Positions 26,669-34,847 of a stretch of DNA of 34,960 bases are shown one piece after another (position 1 is the first letter of the stretch; each line of letters starts with the position of its first letter). Origin of the DNA: an uncultured Actinomycetes bacterium. Its GTDB lineage: Bacteria > Actinomycetota > Rubrobacteria > Rubrobacterales > Rubrobacteraceae. A program made the position numbers and the translations under genes. The stretch lies in the NCBI GenBank assembly GCA_937873125.1, contig CALMWA010000002.1, positions 1-34,960 of the forward strand, given 5' to 3'. The notes below the pieces were generated by a model. That model saw nothing but the letters and a program-made list of their open reading frames with translations, did not search any database and had not been told where the DNA came from.

Positions 26669-27769
26669 ATGACGGAGACCGCCAACTACGGCGAAGCGCC
26701 GACCACGCACGAGGGCATCGTACCCGCCGACGTAGAGAACTTCTTCGACAAGTACAGCAAGGGCATGAGGATCGTCGTCGAGGGCGCCCAGGCCGACACC
26801 GGCCAGACGCCCAAAGAGACGATCTGGACCAAGAACAAGGCCAAGCTCTACCACTACGCGCCGGCCGCCGAGAAGAAGCACCCGGTCCCCATCCTGATGG
26901 TCTACGCTCTCATCAACCGCCCGTACATCCTCGACCTCATGCCGGGCAACAGCTTCATCGAGTACCTCTGTTCGGAGGGCTTCGACGTGTACATGCTCGA
27001 CTGGGGCATTCCGGGCGATGAGGACCAGGACCTCGACTTCGAGAACTACGTCCTCGACTACATCCCGCGCGCCGTCAAGAAGGTGCTCAAGCACTCCGGT
27101 TCCGACGAGTTCACCCTGCTCGGCTACTGCATGGGCGGCACGATGAGCACCATGTACGCCTCGCTCTACCCGGAGCACCTCAAGAACCTCATCCTGCTGA
27201 CGGCCCCCATAGACTTCCCCGAGGGGGAGATGGGCCTCTACAGCCTCTTCACCAGTGAGAAGTACATGAACCCCAGCCTGCTCGCCGATGCCTTCGGCAA
27301 CATCCCCGGAGATCTCATAGACACCGGCAACCGGATGCTAAAGCCTGTCACCAACTACGTCGGCACCTACGTCAACATGTGGGAGCGCATCTTCGAGGAG
27401 AAGCCGATGGAGACCTGGCTCGCCATGAACAAGTGGGTCAACGACGGCCCGCCGTTCCCCGGCGCAACGTTCAAGCAGTGGATCTCCGAGTTCTACCAGC
27501 AGAACAAGCTCTCGAAGGGCGAGATCACCCTGCGGGGCCGCCGCGTGGACCTCTCGAACATCAAGGTCCCGCTCCTCAACATCGCCGGTAAGAAAGACCA
27601 CATCTGCGCCCTCCCCCAGGCCGAGGCGACCATGAACCTCGTCGGAAGCGAAGACAAGGAGTTCTTCGTCCTCGACGCCGGCCACGTCGGCCTCATGACC
27701 GGCCGCGGCGCCAAGAAAGGCTTGTGGCCCAAGATCGGCGGCTGGCTCGCCGAGCGCTCCGGCGCGTAA
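26669..27769 (+). CDS. phaC: Class III poly(3-hydroxyalkanoate) synthase subunit PhaC
   Basis: Lipase-like box LLGYCMGGTMSTMYASLYPEHLKNLILLTAPIDF; DHICALPQAE; DAGHVGLMTGRGAKKGLWPKIGGWLAER; 366 aa (class III size); ATG abuts the phaE stop. Confidence 0.93.
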   Translation: MTETANYGEAPTTHEGIVPADVENFFDKYSKGMRIVVEGAQADTGQTPKETIWTKNKAKLYHYAPAAEKKHPVPILMVYALINRPYILDLMPGNSFIEYLCSEGFDVYMLDWGIPGDEDQDLDFENYVLDYIPRAVKKVLKHSGSDEFTLLGYCMGGTMSTMYASLYPEHLKNLILLTAPIDFPEGEMGLYSLFTSEKYMNPSLLADAFGNIPGDLIDTGNRMLKPVTNYVGTYVNMWERIFEEKPMETWLAMNKWVNDGPPFPGATFKQWISEFYQQNKLSKGEITLRGRRVDLSNIKVPLLNIAGKKDHICALPQAEATMNLVGSEDKEFFVLDAGHVGLMTGRGAKKGLWPKIGGWLAERSGA

Positions 27770-27790
27770 CAGAAGAACAGCTTTCACGAC

Positions 27791-27828
27791 AAAGAGGGCG
27801 GGGCCGCACAAGCGGCCCCGCCCTCTTT
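27791..27828. terminator. Strong bidirectional intrinsic-type terminator between convergent phaC genes
   Basis: AAAGAGGGCGGGGCCGC-ACAA-GCGGCCCCGCCCTCTTT: perfect 17-bp stem, 4-nt loop. Confidence 0.88.
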
Positions 27829-27846
27829 CCTTGCTCCGGGTTTCGG

Positions 27847-29772
27847 TTACTTCTCTTTAACGTAAGTGCCGGGAGCGTCCTCTATGGGCGGGTAGTTGTC
27901 GTTGCCCACGCTCGGCGGGTCCCCCTTCTCGCCGGAGCGAGGCTCGAGCCAATTGGTCCAGTCCTCCCACCAGGAGCCCTCATGCTCGGTGGCGTTGGCC
28001 CGCCACTCCTCGGCGCTCTTGGCGGAGCCGGCATCGCCCTCCTCGTTTACCCAGTGCTTACCCTTGCCCTTGCTCGGAGGGTTGATCATGCCCGCGATGT
28101 GACCGCTGTTGGCGAGCGCGAAACGGGTCTTGGCGTTGGTTATCTGCCCGACCTTCCAGGCCGAGTACCAGGGTACGATGTGGTCCTTCTCCGCGCCTAC
28201 GGCATAGATCTCACCCTCGATCTTGCCGAGGTCTATGGAACGGTCCAGGACTTTCACTTTGCCCGGCTTTATGAGGTTGTTCTCCAGGTAGGTGTTGCGG
28301 ATGTAGAAGCTGTGGGCGTCGCGGGCCATGCGCGTGCCGTCGGCGTTCCAGTAGAGCAGGTCGAAGGCCGGCGGTTTCTGGCCGAGCAGGTAGTTATTGA
28401 CGACGTTCGACCAGATCAGATCGTTCGATCTCAGCAGGTTGAACATGTTCGCCATCTTGCGGTTGTCGAGGTAGCCACGCTCCATCATCTGCTGCTCCAT
28501 GAACTCCACCTGCGGCTCGTCCATGAATACCGCCGTATCCCCCACGTCGTCGAAGTCCTGCAGCGAGACCATGAACGTCGGGGCGTGGAAGGGGTTCTCG
28601 TCGCCGCCGGCGGCGAGCCAGGCGATAGTGACCGCCAGCAGAGTCCCGCCGACGCAGTACCCGACCGGGTTGACCTTATCCGAGCCGGTAATGTTCTTCA
28701 CGGCCTCGACCGCTGCGAGAGGCCCCTTCGTCATGTAATCCTCGAACTTCGTGTCCTCCATCGAGGCGTCCGGGTTCTTCCAGGAGGTCATAAAGACCGT
28801 GTATCCCTCGTTAACGAGGTAGTTGACCATGCTGTTCTTCGGCGTGAGGTCGAGGATGTAGTACTTGTTGATCCAGGGCGGGAAGAACAGTATCGGCGTC
28901 TCGTAGACCTTCTCGGTCTGCGGCTCGTACTGGATCAGCTCTATCAGCTCGTTACGGTACACGACCTTGCCCGGCGTGATCGCCAGGTTCTCGCCCGGCT
29001 GGAAGGCCGTAGCATCGGTCATGCTCATCCGCCCCTCCTGCAGGTCCGCGAGGAGGTTGCGGGTCCCCTCGGCGAGGCTGGCACCGCCCGTCTCCGCCGC
29101 GCGCTTGAGGGCGGCGGGGTTGGTGAGCAGGTAGTTCACCGGCGCCATCGCGTCCACGAACTGCTGCAGGTGGAACTTCAGCCGGCGCTGTTCGTTCGTG
29201 TCGTCGCCGTCGGTCTCCTCCGCCTCTTTCAGCAGGAACTCGGAGGCGAGCAGGTAGGACTCCTTGAGCGTCTGGTAGAACGGGTTCGACTCCCACTCGG
29301 GGGCGGAGAAGCGCTTGTCCGGGCGTCCCTCCTCTTTCTTCTCCTGGGTCGGCAGACCCCAGAAACGGTTCGCCGACTCGCGCCAGGCGTCCATCGTCGC
29401 CCCGAAGAGCTTAGCGTTGAAGTCCGTGGCGCGCTCCATCGCGCGTTGCGGGTCGGACATCTCGCGTGCCCACAGTGTCTGAAGGGATTTAGAGATCTCG
29501 ACCCAGTTGATCGGGAGCACGTTCTGCATCGGGTTGGCGTCCCACAGCTTCTCCATCGCGGAGAGCAGAGGATCGTTGGCTATGGCCCCGCTGGGCAACT
29601 GGCTGGTCTCGTCACCCGTGGAGACGCCCGGCGACATCAGCCAGGGGACGCTGGCGCCCGGCGTCGCGCTCATCGCGCCCATGTTCGCCCGCATCCACTC
29701 CGACCACATCTCGAACGGAGCCATCGGACTCGCCGCATTGGATCCGCCGTTGCCTGTTCTTCCTTCGCTCAT
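27847..29772 (-). CDS. phaC: Class I-type poly(3-hydroxyalkanoate) synthase PhaC
   Basis: NPVGYCVGGTLLAVTIAWLAAGG box; FFPPWINKYYILDLTPKNSMVNYLVNEGYTVFMTSWKNPD; AVGAEKDHIVPWYSAWK; ANSGHIAGMINPPSKGKGKHWVNE; 641 aa. Confidence 0.94.
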   Translation of the reverse strand: MSEGRTGNGGSNAASPMAPFEMWSEWMRANMGAMSATPGASVPWLMSPGVSTGDETSQLPSGAIANDPLLSAMEKLWDANPMQNVLPINWVEISKSLQTLWAREMSDPQRAMERATDFNAKLFGATMDAWRESANRFWGLPTQEKKEEGRPDKRFSAPEWESNPFYQTLKESYLLASEFLLKEAEETDGDDTNEQRRLKFHLQQFVDAMAPVNYLLTNPAALKRAAETGGASLAEGTRNLLADLQEGRMSMTDATAFQPGENLAITPGKVVYRNELIELIQYEPQTEKVYETPILFFPPWINKYYILDLTPKNSMVNYLVNEGYTVFMTSWKNPDASMEDTKFEDYMTKGPLAAVEAVKNITGSDKVNPVGYCVGGTLLAVTIAWLAAGGDENPFHAPTFMVSLQDFDDVGDTAVFMDEPQVEFMEQQMMERGYLDNRKMANMFNLLRSNDLIWSNVVNNYLLGQKPPAFDLLYWNADGTRMARDAHSFYIRNTYLENNLIKPGKVKVLDRSIDLGKIEGEIYAVGAEKDHIVPWYSAWKVGQITNAKTRFALANSGHIAGMINPPSKGKGKHWVNEEGDAGSAKSAEEWRANATEHEGSWWEDWTNWLEPRSGEKGDPPSVGNDNYPPIEDAPGTYVKEK

Positions 29773-29800
29773 CTACTCTTCCTCCTCGGGCCGTTTTGCC

Positions 29801-29818
29801 GGGCGGCTCGTGCCGCCC
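29801..29818 (-). promoter_or_regulatory. 5'UTR hairpin upstream of class I phaC RBS
   Basis: GGGCGGC-TCGT-GCCGCCC (plus strand) followed on the minus strand by CGGCAAAACGGCCCGAGGAGGA and the phaC ATG. Confidence 0.45.
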
Positions 29819-29864
29819 CCTTGTGTCCCGTTTTACAGTTTACCCGTTATTGGCGGGTTTCAGT

Positions 29865-30731
29865 TCAGATCTTTCCGACCAACCGGCGGAACACCCGTCG
29901 CGCTTCCGCAAACCAGTCCTTCTCCTCTACCCTCTTCGTCCGCCGCGGTTTGCGAGGCTTGAGGAACGCGACAACATCTCGGTTCACATCCGCGAACCGC
30001 TCGATGAACACTAAATGACCGGCGGCGTCGAGGACGCGCAGCTTGGCATTCGGGATCGCCCCGGCGAGGGCGGCGGCGTTCGCAACGGGTATGTAGCGGT
30101 CTTCGGCCCCGTGGATAACGAGGGTCGGGGAGGTTATGTGTTCCACGTCGCCGGAGAGGTCGAAACGTGCGCCGGCCATCGCCTGCTCGTAGTAGGCGTT
30201 GATCGAGGGCGAGTCCGCGAGACGCCAGCGGATGACCTGCTCGAACTCTTCGGGCCGCTCGGCCCGGTAGATATCCGAGGTCGCTGTTTCGAGACCCCGG
30301 CGAACCGTCCCCTCGGGGGTAAAGGAGCCCCAACCGACCATGTCCGCCAGAGCCCTGGGAGATATCGCCTCCGGTCCGTTACCGCCGTAACTGGTACACA
30401 CCAGGACCAGCCGATCGACCAGATCCGGCCTGCGTAGCGCCAGTTCCTGCGCCACGAAACCACCGAGCGAGGTGCCCAACACGTGAGCCTTCCTGATGCG
30501 GAGTTGATCCATGAGCGCCACCACGTCGTCGGCCAGATCCACGACACCGTTTTTCAGCCCCCGTTCTCCCCGCACGTCGAACGTGATAGTACGGAAGTGG
30601 CGCGAGAAAGCCGGTATCTGCTTGAACCACCCCCAGCGCCCGAAGCCCAGGCCGTTGATCAGGACCAGCGGCGGCCCCTCACCGTGAATGTCGTAGTCTA
30701 TGCTGGTCTCATCGGTGATCATCACGGGCAT
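29865..30731 (-). CDS. Alpha/beta hydrolase (3-oxoadipate enol-lactonase-like)
   Basis: IDYDIHGEGPPLVLINGLGFGRWGWFKQIP, VLGTSLGGFVAQELALRRPDLVDRLVLVCT, LVIHGAEDRYIPVANA, AAGHLVFIERF. Start set at ATG 30731 (GAGGTGATTACTTTATG); ORF-track start 30902 is unlikely. Confidence 0.87.
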   Translation of the reverse strand: MPVMITDETSIDYDIHGEGPPLVLINGLGFGRWGWFKQIPAFSRHFRTITFDVRGERGLKNGVVDLADDVVALMDQLRIRKAHVLGTSLGGFVAQELALRRPDLVDRLVLVCTSYGGNGPEAISPRALADMVGWGSFTPEGTVRRGLETATSDIYRAERPEEFEQVIRWRLADSPSINAYYEQAMAGARFDLSGDVEHITSPTLVIHGAEDRYIPVANAAALAGAIPNAKLRVLDAAGHLVFIERFADVNRDVVAFLKPRKPRRTKRVEEKDWFAEARRVFRRLVGKI

Positions 30732-30826
30732 AAAGTAATCACCTCGATCCTTCGGGCCTCGAAAATGTACAACCCAAACAAGCTCTCGTATAAGAAAATC
30801 ACTTACATATTGTACATAGATGCAAA

Positions 30827-30849
30827 TTGCACACAAGCAAAGTGTGTAA
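30827..30849. promoter_or_regulatory. Imperfect inverted repeat in divergent hydrolase/acyl-CoA dehydrogenase intergenic region
   Basis: TTGCACAC-AAGCAAA-GTGTGTAA, arms match 7/8. Confidence 0.4.
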
Positions 30850-30976
30850 ATAGTGTGTGAACAACTTCGCGGATAGAATTGACCCCGGCATTGGCACAAC
30901 ATATGCTTTCGGAGGAAAAGGGATGCTCGCGAGACGCTTACGTGGTGTCCGGGGAGCCGATCAGGAGGAGACCAAA

Positions 30977-32227
30977 ATGACTTCTACGCCAGAGCGTACC
31001 AGGAGTGCCGTCCGGCCCGTTGACTTCATCGGCGTGGACCGCCTCCTCTCCGAGGAGGAGCGGCAGGTTCGGGACGAGGTGAGGGAGTTTGTGGACCGGG
31101 AGGTCATACCGGTGGCCGCCGATCACTGGGACCGGGCTGAGTTTCCATTCGACCTGCTGCCGGGTCTGGGAGAGTTGGGCCTGATGGGCGGCAGTTACGC
31201 GACAGACTACGGGTGCGCCGGATGGAGCAACGTCGCGTACGGTCTCGCTATCGCCGAGCTTGCGCGGGGTTCCGGCAGCATGTCCACATTCCTGCACGTC
31301 CAGAGCGGGCTCGCGATGGCGGCTATCCACGAGCTCGGTAGCGAGGAACAGAAGCAGCGGTGGCTGCCGGGGATGGCCAAGTGCGAGAAGATCGGCTGCT
31401 TCGGCCTCACAGAGCCCGACGCCGGAAGCGATCCCGGCTCATTGGACACTACAGCCGTCGAGAAGGACGGCGGCTACGTGCTGAACGGAGAGAAGAAGTG
31501 GATCGGCAACGCCTCGTTTTGCGACGTGGCCGTGATCTGGGCCCGCATGGAAGACGGTAAGCTCTCGTGTTTCCTGATCGAAGGGGATAATCCGGGCTTT
31601 CATACCGAAGTCCTCCCCCGCAAAGCCTCCCAGCGGGCCGTCTGGCAGACGCACATAACCATGAAAGGCTGCCACGTCCCGGCGGACGCCCGGCTACCGG
31701 GAGCAAAGGGGCTGGGATCCACCCTCACCGTGCTCACACACTCCCGCTACGGCGTCGGGTGGGACGGTCTCGGACAGGCTATGGACTGCTACGAAACGGC
31801 GCTCGCGTACACGAAGGAGCGCACACAATTTGGAAGCCCCATAGCGTCGTACCAGCTCGTTCAGCAGAAGCTCGTCACGATGGTCAATGAGATCTCTCTG
31901 AGCCAGCTCCTCTCTATTCACATGGGTCGCTTGAAGGACGCCGGGGAGTTGGACCCCGCAACCGTCTCGATGTTCAAGATGAACAACGTCGCCAAGGCAC
32001 GCACCACGGCCGCGCTCGCCCGCGACGTGCTCGGTGGCAACGGCATCCTGCTCGACTACCGGGTAATGGAGCATATGGCGGACATAGAAGGCGTCTACAC
32101 CTACGAGGGAACCAACGACGTGAACACCCTGATCGTGGGCCAGGCTATCACCGGCCACCGCGCCTTCTCTTACCGTCCTCCGAAGAACCCGGAGCCAAAT
32201 GGACGCGCCGAGGAGATAGCAGAGTAG
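30977..32227 (+). CDS. Acyl-CoA dehydrogenase (glutaryl-CoA dehydrogenase-like)
   Basis: CFGLTEPDAGSDPGSLDTTA, LNGEKKWIGNASFCDVAVIWAR, RYGVGWDGLGQAMDCYETALAYTKERTQFGSPIASYQLVQQKL, LGGNGILLDYRVMEHMADIEGVYTYEGTNDVNTLIVGQAITG. Start set at ATG 30977 after AGGAGGAGACCAAA. Confidence 0.9.
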   Translation: MTSTPERTRSAVRPVDFIGVDRLLSEEERQVRDEVREFVDREVIPVAADHWDRAEFPFDLLPGLGELGLMGGSYATDYGCAGWSNVAYGLAIAELARGSGSMSTFLHVQSGLAMAAIHELGSEEQKQRWLPGMAKCEKIGCFGLTEPDAGSDPGSLDTTAVEKDGGYVLNGEKKWIGNASFCDVAVIWARMEDGKLSCFLIEGDNPGFHTEVLPRKASQRAVWQTHITMKGCHVPADARLPGAKGLGSTLTVLTHSRYGVGWDGLGQAMDCYETALAYTKERTQFGSPIASYQLVQQKLVTMVNEISLSQLLSIHMGRLKDAGELDPATVSMFKMNNVAKARTTAALARDVLGGNGILLDYRVMEHMADIEGVYTYEGTNDVNTLIVGQAITGHRAFSYRPPKNPEPNGRAEEIAE

Positions 32228-32413
32228 CCTGAGCTTCGAATTCAACTATCGGGGCAGGTTGAGAGCCACCGCACTCCTCGAATCGCCCGACCACAATCTG
32301 TAGCTCACCAGCAGCGATCTCTCAGGACGTTTTCAGTAATGCCGCGAAGGCAGGAGGGACCTACTGCCCGCATTGGTTTGCGTTGCCTCCGAAGCTCATC
32401 CCCGGAGTAGAAT

Positions 32414-32442
32414 TTGACAAACAATAATTAGTAAGCTAATCT
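32414..32442 (+). promoter_or_regulatory. Sigma70-type promoter with overlapping inverted repeat upstream of marR
   Basis: TTGACA (32414-32419), 17-bp spacer, TAATCT (32437-32442); ATTAG-TAAG-CTAAT at 32427-32440 overlaps the -10. Confidence 0.65.
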
Positions 32443-32448
32443 TTAGCA

Positions 32449-33015
32449 ATGCAAATAAATTCAGTGTTTAACTTTAGGGTGGTGGTAAGCGGGGATGAGT
32501 TGGATTCTCGGGACGACGGGGCGTCGGAGAGCAAACCGTTCGTTATAGAGGAGAGCATGGGCTACCTCGTAAACTACCTGTCCAGGACGTTTGCCCATGC
32601 GCTAGCGGAACGCTTGGCGACGCAAGGAGCGTCTCTCGGACAGTGGGCTGTGCTGATGTTCCTGTGGGCGCGGGATGGTCAGTCCCAAGGAGAACTCAGT
32701 CGCCGGGTCGCGATCGAGGACGCCACGATGGTGCGTACCATCGACCGCATGGAGCGCGATGGTCTCGTCCAGCGCGTGCGGAACACGCGCGACCGCCGCC
32801 GGATCGACATCTTTCTCACCGACAAGGGCCGGTCTCTTCGAGATTCGCTCGTACCCTGTGCCATTGCCGTAAACGAAGCGGCAACACAACCGTTCACCGA
32901 TGCCGAAAAACAACAGTTAAGCGATCTCTTGCGCCGGATGATCGAGTCGCTTGAGAGCACTCCTTCTATAAAAGAGAAAGGAACCGGGCATGTCCGAGCC
33001 GAAAGTATCGAATAA
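32449..33015 (+). CDS. MarR-family transcriptional regulator (start may be 32449 or 32557)
   Basis: wHTH: GQWAVLMFLWARDGQSQGELSRRVAIEDATMVRTIDRMERDGLVQRVRNTRDRRRIDIFLTDKGRSL. Confidence 0.9.
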   Translation: MQINSVFNFRVVVSGDELDSRDDGASESKPFVIEESMGYLVNYLSRTFAHALAERLATQGASLGQWAVLMFLWARDGQSQGELSRRVAIEDATMVRTIDRMERDGLVQRVRNTRDRRRIDIFLTDKGRSLRDSLVPCAIAVNEAATQPFTDAEKQQLSDLLRRMIESLESTPSIKEKGTGHVRAESIE

Positions 33016-33238
33016 GCGACTTCGGGATACGCAGCGGATCGTCCATCTCGTGGGCGGTCTGATGTTGGGAGTCTATATATACATCCCGTTGGTGGGCGGT
33101 TCTACCGCGCACTTCGTTACGTCGCTCATGCAGTTCGTGGTTTTCCCCGCGGTAGTAGCGACGGGCATGTTGATGTGGCAACTGCCCCGTCTGCGCAGGC
33201 TGCTCAAGGCTAGGCAGAAGAATAAGGTGGTCGAGTAA
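32990..33238 (+). CDS. Small membrane protein (82 aa, about 2 TM) overlapping marR 3' end
   Basis: MSEPKVSNKRLRDTQRIVHLVGGLMLGVYIYIPLVGG…LMQFVVFPAVVATGMLMWQ; RBS GAAAGGAACCGGGCATG. Confidence 0.72.
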   Translation: MSEPKVSNKRLRDTQRIVHLVGGLMLGVYIYIPLVGGSTAHFVTSLMQFVVFPAVVATGMLMWQLPRLRRLLKARQKNKVVE

Positions 33239-33272
33239 CTCACGTGTCCATAGCGAGCTTCTAGGAGATCTG

Positions 33273-33752
33273 GTGAACATGTCAAGACTCAAGCAAACCC
33301 TCTCCATAGTGTTCATGAGTGCCTTCACCGGCGGCTGCCTAGTGGTGTCGCTCGTCATGGTCCCCGACTGGCGTAAGATGGAACCCGATGCGTTTCTGGA
33401 TTGGTTTTCCAAGAACGGCCCCAGGCTCGGCCTAACGATGCTTCCTCTGGAGGCTGTCGGGTCGTTGTTCGCGGTTCTCGCGTTCGTTGATGCCATGAGG
33501 AGGAAGTCGGATAGCCGCGCGATCTGGGGTCTGTCGAGTATCTGTATCGTCGCCACGCTCGTTCTACTGCCCGTTTACTTCGCCCAGGCCAACGCGCGGA
33601 TGCTCAACAAGACAATCGAAGTGTCCGAAGTCGGAGCCGAGCTTGAGTCCTGGTCGAACTGGCAATGGCTCCGAACGGTCCTGGCTGCTCTGGCAGTCGC
33701 CTTAGGCAGTTGGGGCTGGCGCCGGGAGCAAGCCAAACATGCACCGAAATAG
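33273..33752 (+). CDS. Hypothetical membrane protein (159 aa, about 4 TM, DUF1772-like)
   Basis: TLSIVFMSAFTGGCLVVSLVMVPDWRKM…LGLTMLPLEAVGSLFAVLAFVDA…SICIVATLVLLPVYFAQANARMLNKTIE. Confidence 0.7.
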   Translation: MNMSRLKQTLSIVFMSAFTGGCLVVSLVMVPDWRKMEPDAFLDWFSKNGPRLGLTMLPLEAVGSLFAVLAFVDAMRRKSDSRAIWGLSSICIVATLVLLPVYFAQANARMLNKTIEVSEVGAELESWSNWQWLRTVLAALAVALGSWGWRREQAKHAPK

Positions 33753-33892
33753 ATTAGCCGGTCACATATCTACTAGAAGACCGCTGGGCTCGACGATGTC
33801 GCGGAGGTCTGGAGCCAGGCGCCAGGATACCCTCTGATGGGGCGGCTGCACTCGAAGTAGGATACTTCAGAGCTTCCCCCTACGGACCCGGC

Positions 33893-34186
33893 GGCCCGCT
33901 ACTGACGCTCGGCACTTTCCGCCAAGCGCTCTACGGCTGCTCCCAGCGGCGCGCCGATGCCCTCTTCGAGCTTTGCGACGCCATACTCACCGCCGGAGCG
34001 GTCCCGTCGTCGCCTTACCTGAGCCTCGCGGCTGTCCATCGGCGCGGCTGGGGCAGCCTCTACGCCGCGCTGAGCAAGAGAAGGATTGACGAGGAGGGAC
34101 TGCGGGATCTCCTGGCCCGCTATTCTGTGGCGTGTGCGTGCCTATTCGTAGTTAAATTTGAATCTGAGACAGCTACATCGGCGTGA
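33893..34186 (+). pseudogene. N-terminal remnant of a transposase-like ORF
   Basis: Frame 2 translation GPLLTLGTFRQALYGCSQRRADALFELCDAILTAGAVPSSPYLSLAAVHRRGWGSLYAALSKRRIDEEGLRDLLARYSV… resembles the N-terminus of a family of putative transposases common in actinomycetes; then diverges and stops. No start codon identified and not in the ORF track. Confidence 0.6.
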
Positions 34187-34847
34187 GGGCGGAGCCTCGC
34201 TGCGCACTTCCGGTCCGGCGGAGTAGATCGTGCCAGGAAGCGTAGAGCGCGCCGGCCAACACGAACCACGCCACGGCACAGATCAACCCTGACTGCACCC
34301 CCGGCGCCCCGAATAACAGCGTCCTCCAGCCACCAATGCCGTCCGCCCCCGTGAGCGCGCGTAGCACGAGCGCGGGCAGCGGCGTCTCCAGCAGCCCGAT
34401 GGCGAACAGCACGTACTCCCACGGCCCCTTGAGGTCCGCGAACATGGCGGCGACCCCGAAGACCAGGATGCCGAGCGGACGCGCCCACCACACCAGCAGC
34501 AGGCTCACGGTCCCGACCGGCGCCGGCTCGCCGGACAGGCCGGCGGGGGGAAGCCAGACCAGCGCCAGCAGCGACGCCCCCGCCACGACGGCCCCGACCG
34601 TCCCGCAAAGGAGCCCCATCCGGGAGTGGCTCCCGTACAGTAAGACGTAGAGCCCGAAGAGGCTCGCCGTGGTCAGCGCAATACCGAACGGTCCCGCCAA
34701 CCACAACCTATAGAAGACTCCGGGCTCCGCCGGCGTCCCGGAAGCCCCGGAAGAGAGCACCAGCCACAACACCCCAATCGACAGCAACGCGGCGCCCGCG
34801 AAGGCCACAATTGCCCCGCACCAGATCAGCCAGGCCGGACGCCTCAT
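34173..34847 (-). CDS. Hypothetical multi-pass membrane protein
   Basis: MRRPAWLIWCGAIVAFAGAALLSIGVLWLVL…; 5-6 hydrophobic spans; start set at ATG 34847, the ORF-track start at 34934 being less hydrophobic and longer. Confidence 0.7.
   Translation of the reverse strand: MRRPAWLIWCGAIVAFAGAALLSIGVLWLVLSSGASGTPAEPGVFYRLWLAGPFGIALTTASLFGLYVLLYGSHSRMGLLCGTVGAVVAGASLLALVWLPPAGLSGEPAPVGTVSLLLVWWARPLGILVFGVAAMFADLKGPWEYVLFAIGLLETPLPALVLRALTGADGIGGWRTLLFGAPGVQSGLICAVAWFVLAGALYASWHDLLRRTGSAQRGSALTPM

Noticed and set aside
27724-30018. 764-aa plus-strand ORF opposite class I phaC
   Set aside because: Shadow ORF in GC-rich DNA: it covers the well-supported class I phaC on the minus strand and its translation is Arg/Val/Leu-rich with no recognisable domain.
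32228-32410. Intergenic region after the acyl-CoA dehydrogenase considered as a small ncRNA
   Set aside because: No clear terminator hairpin, promoter or conserved motif that I could recognise.
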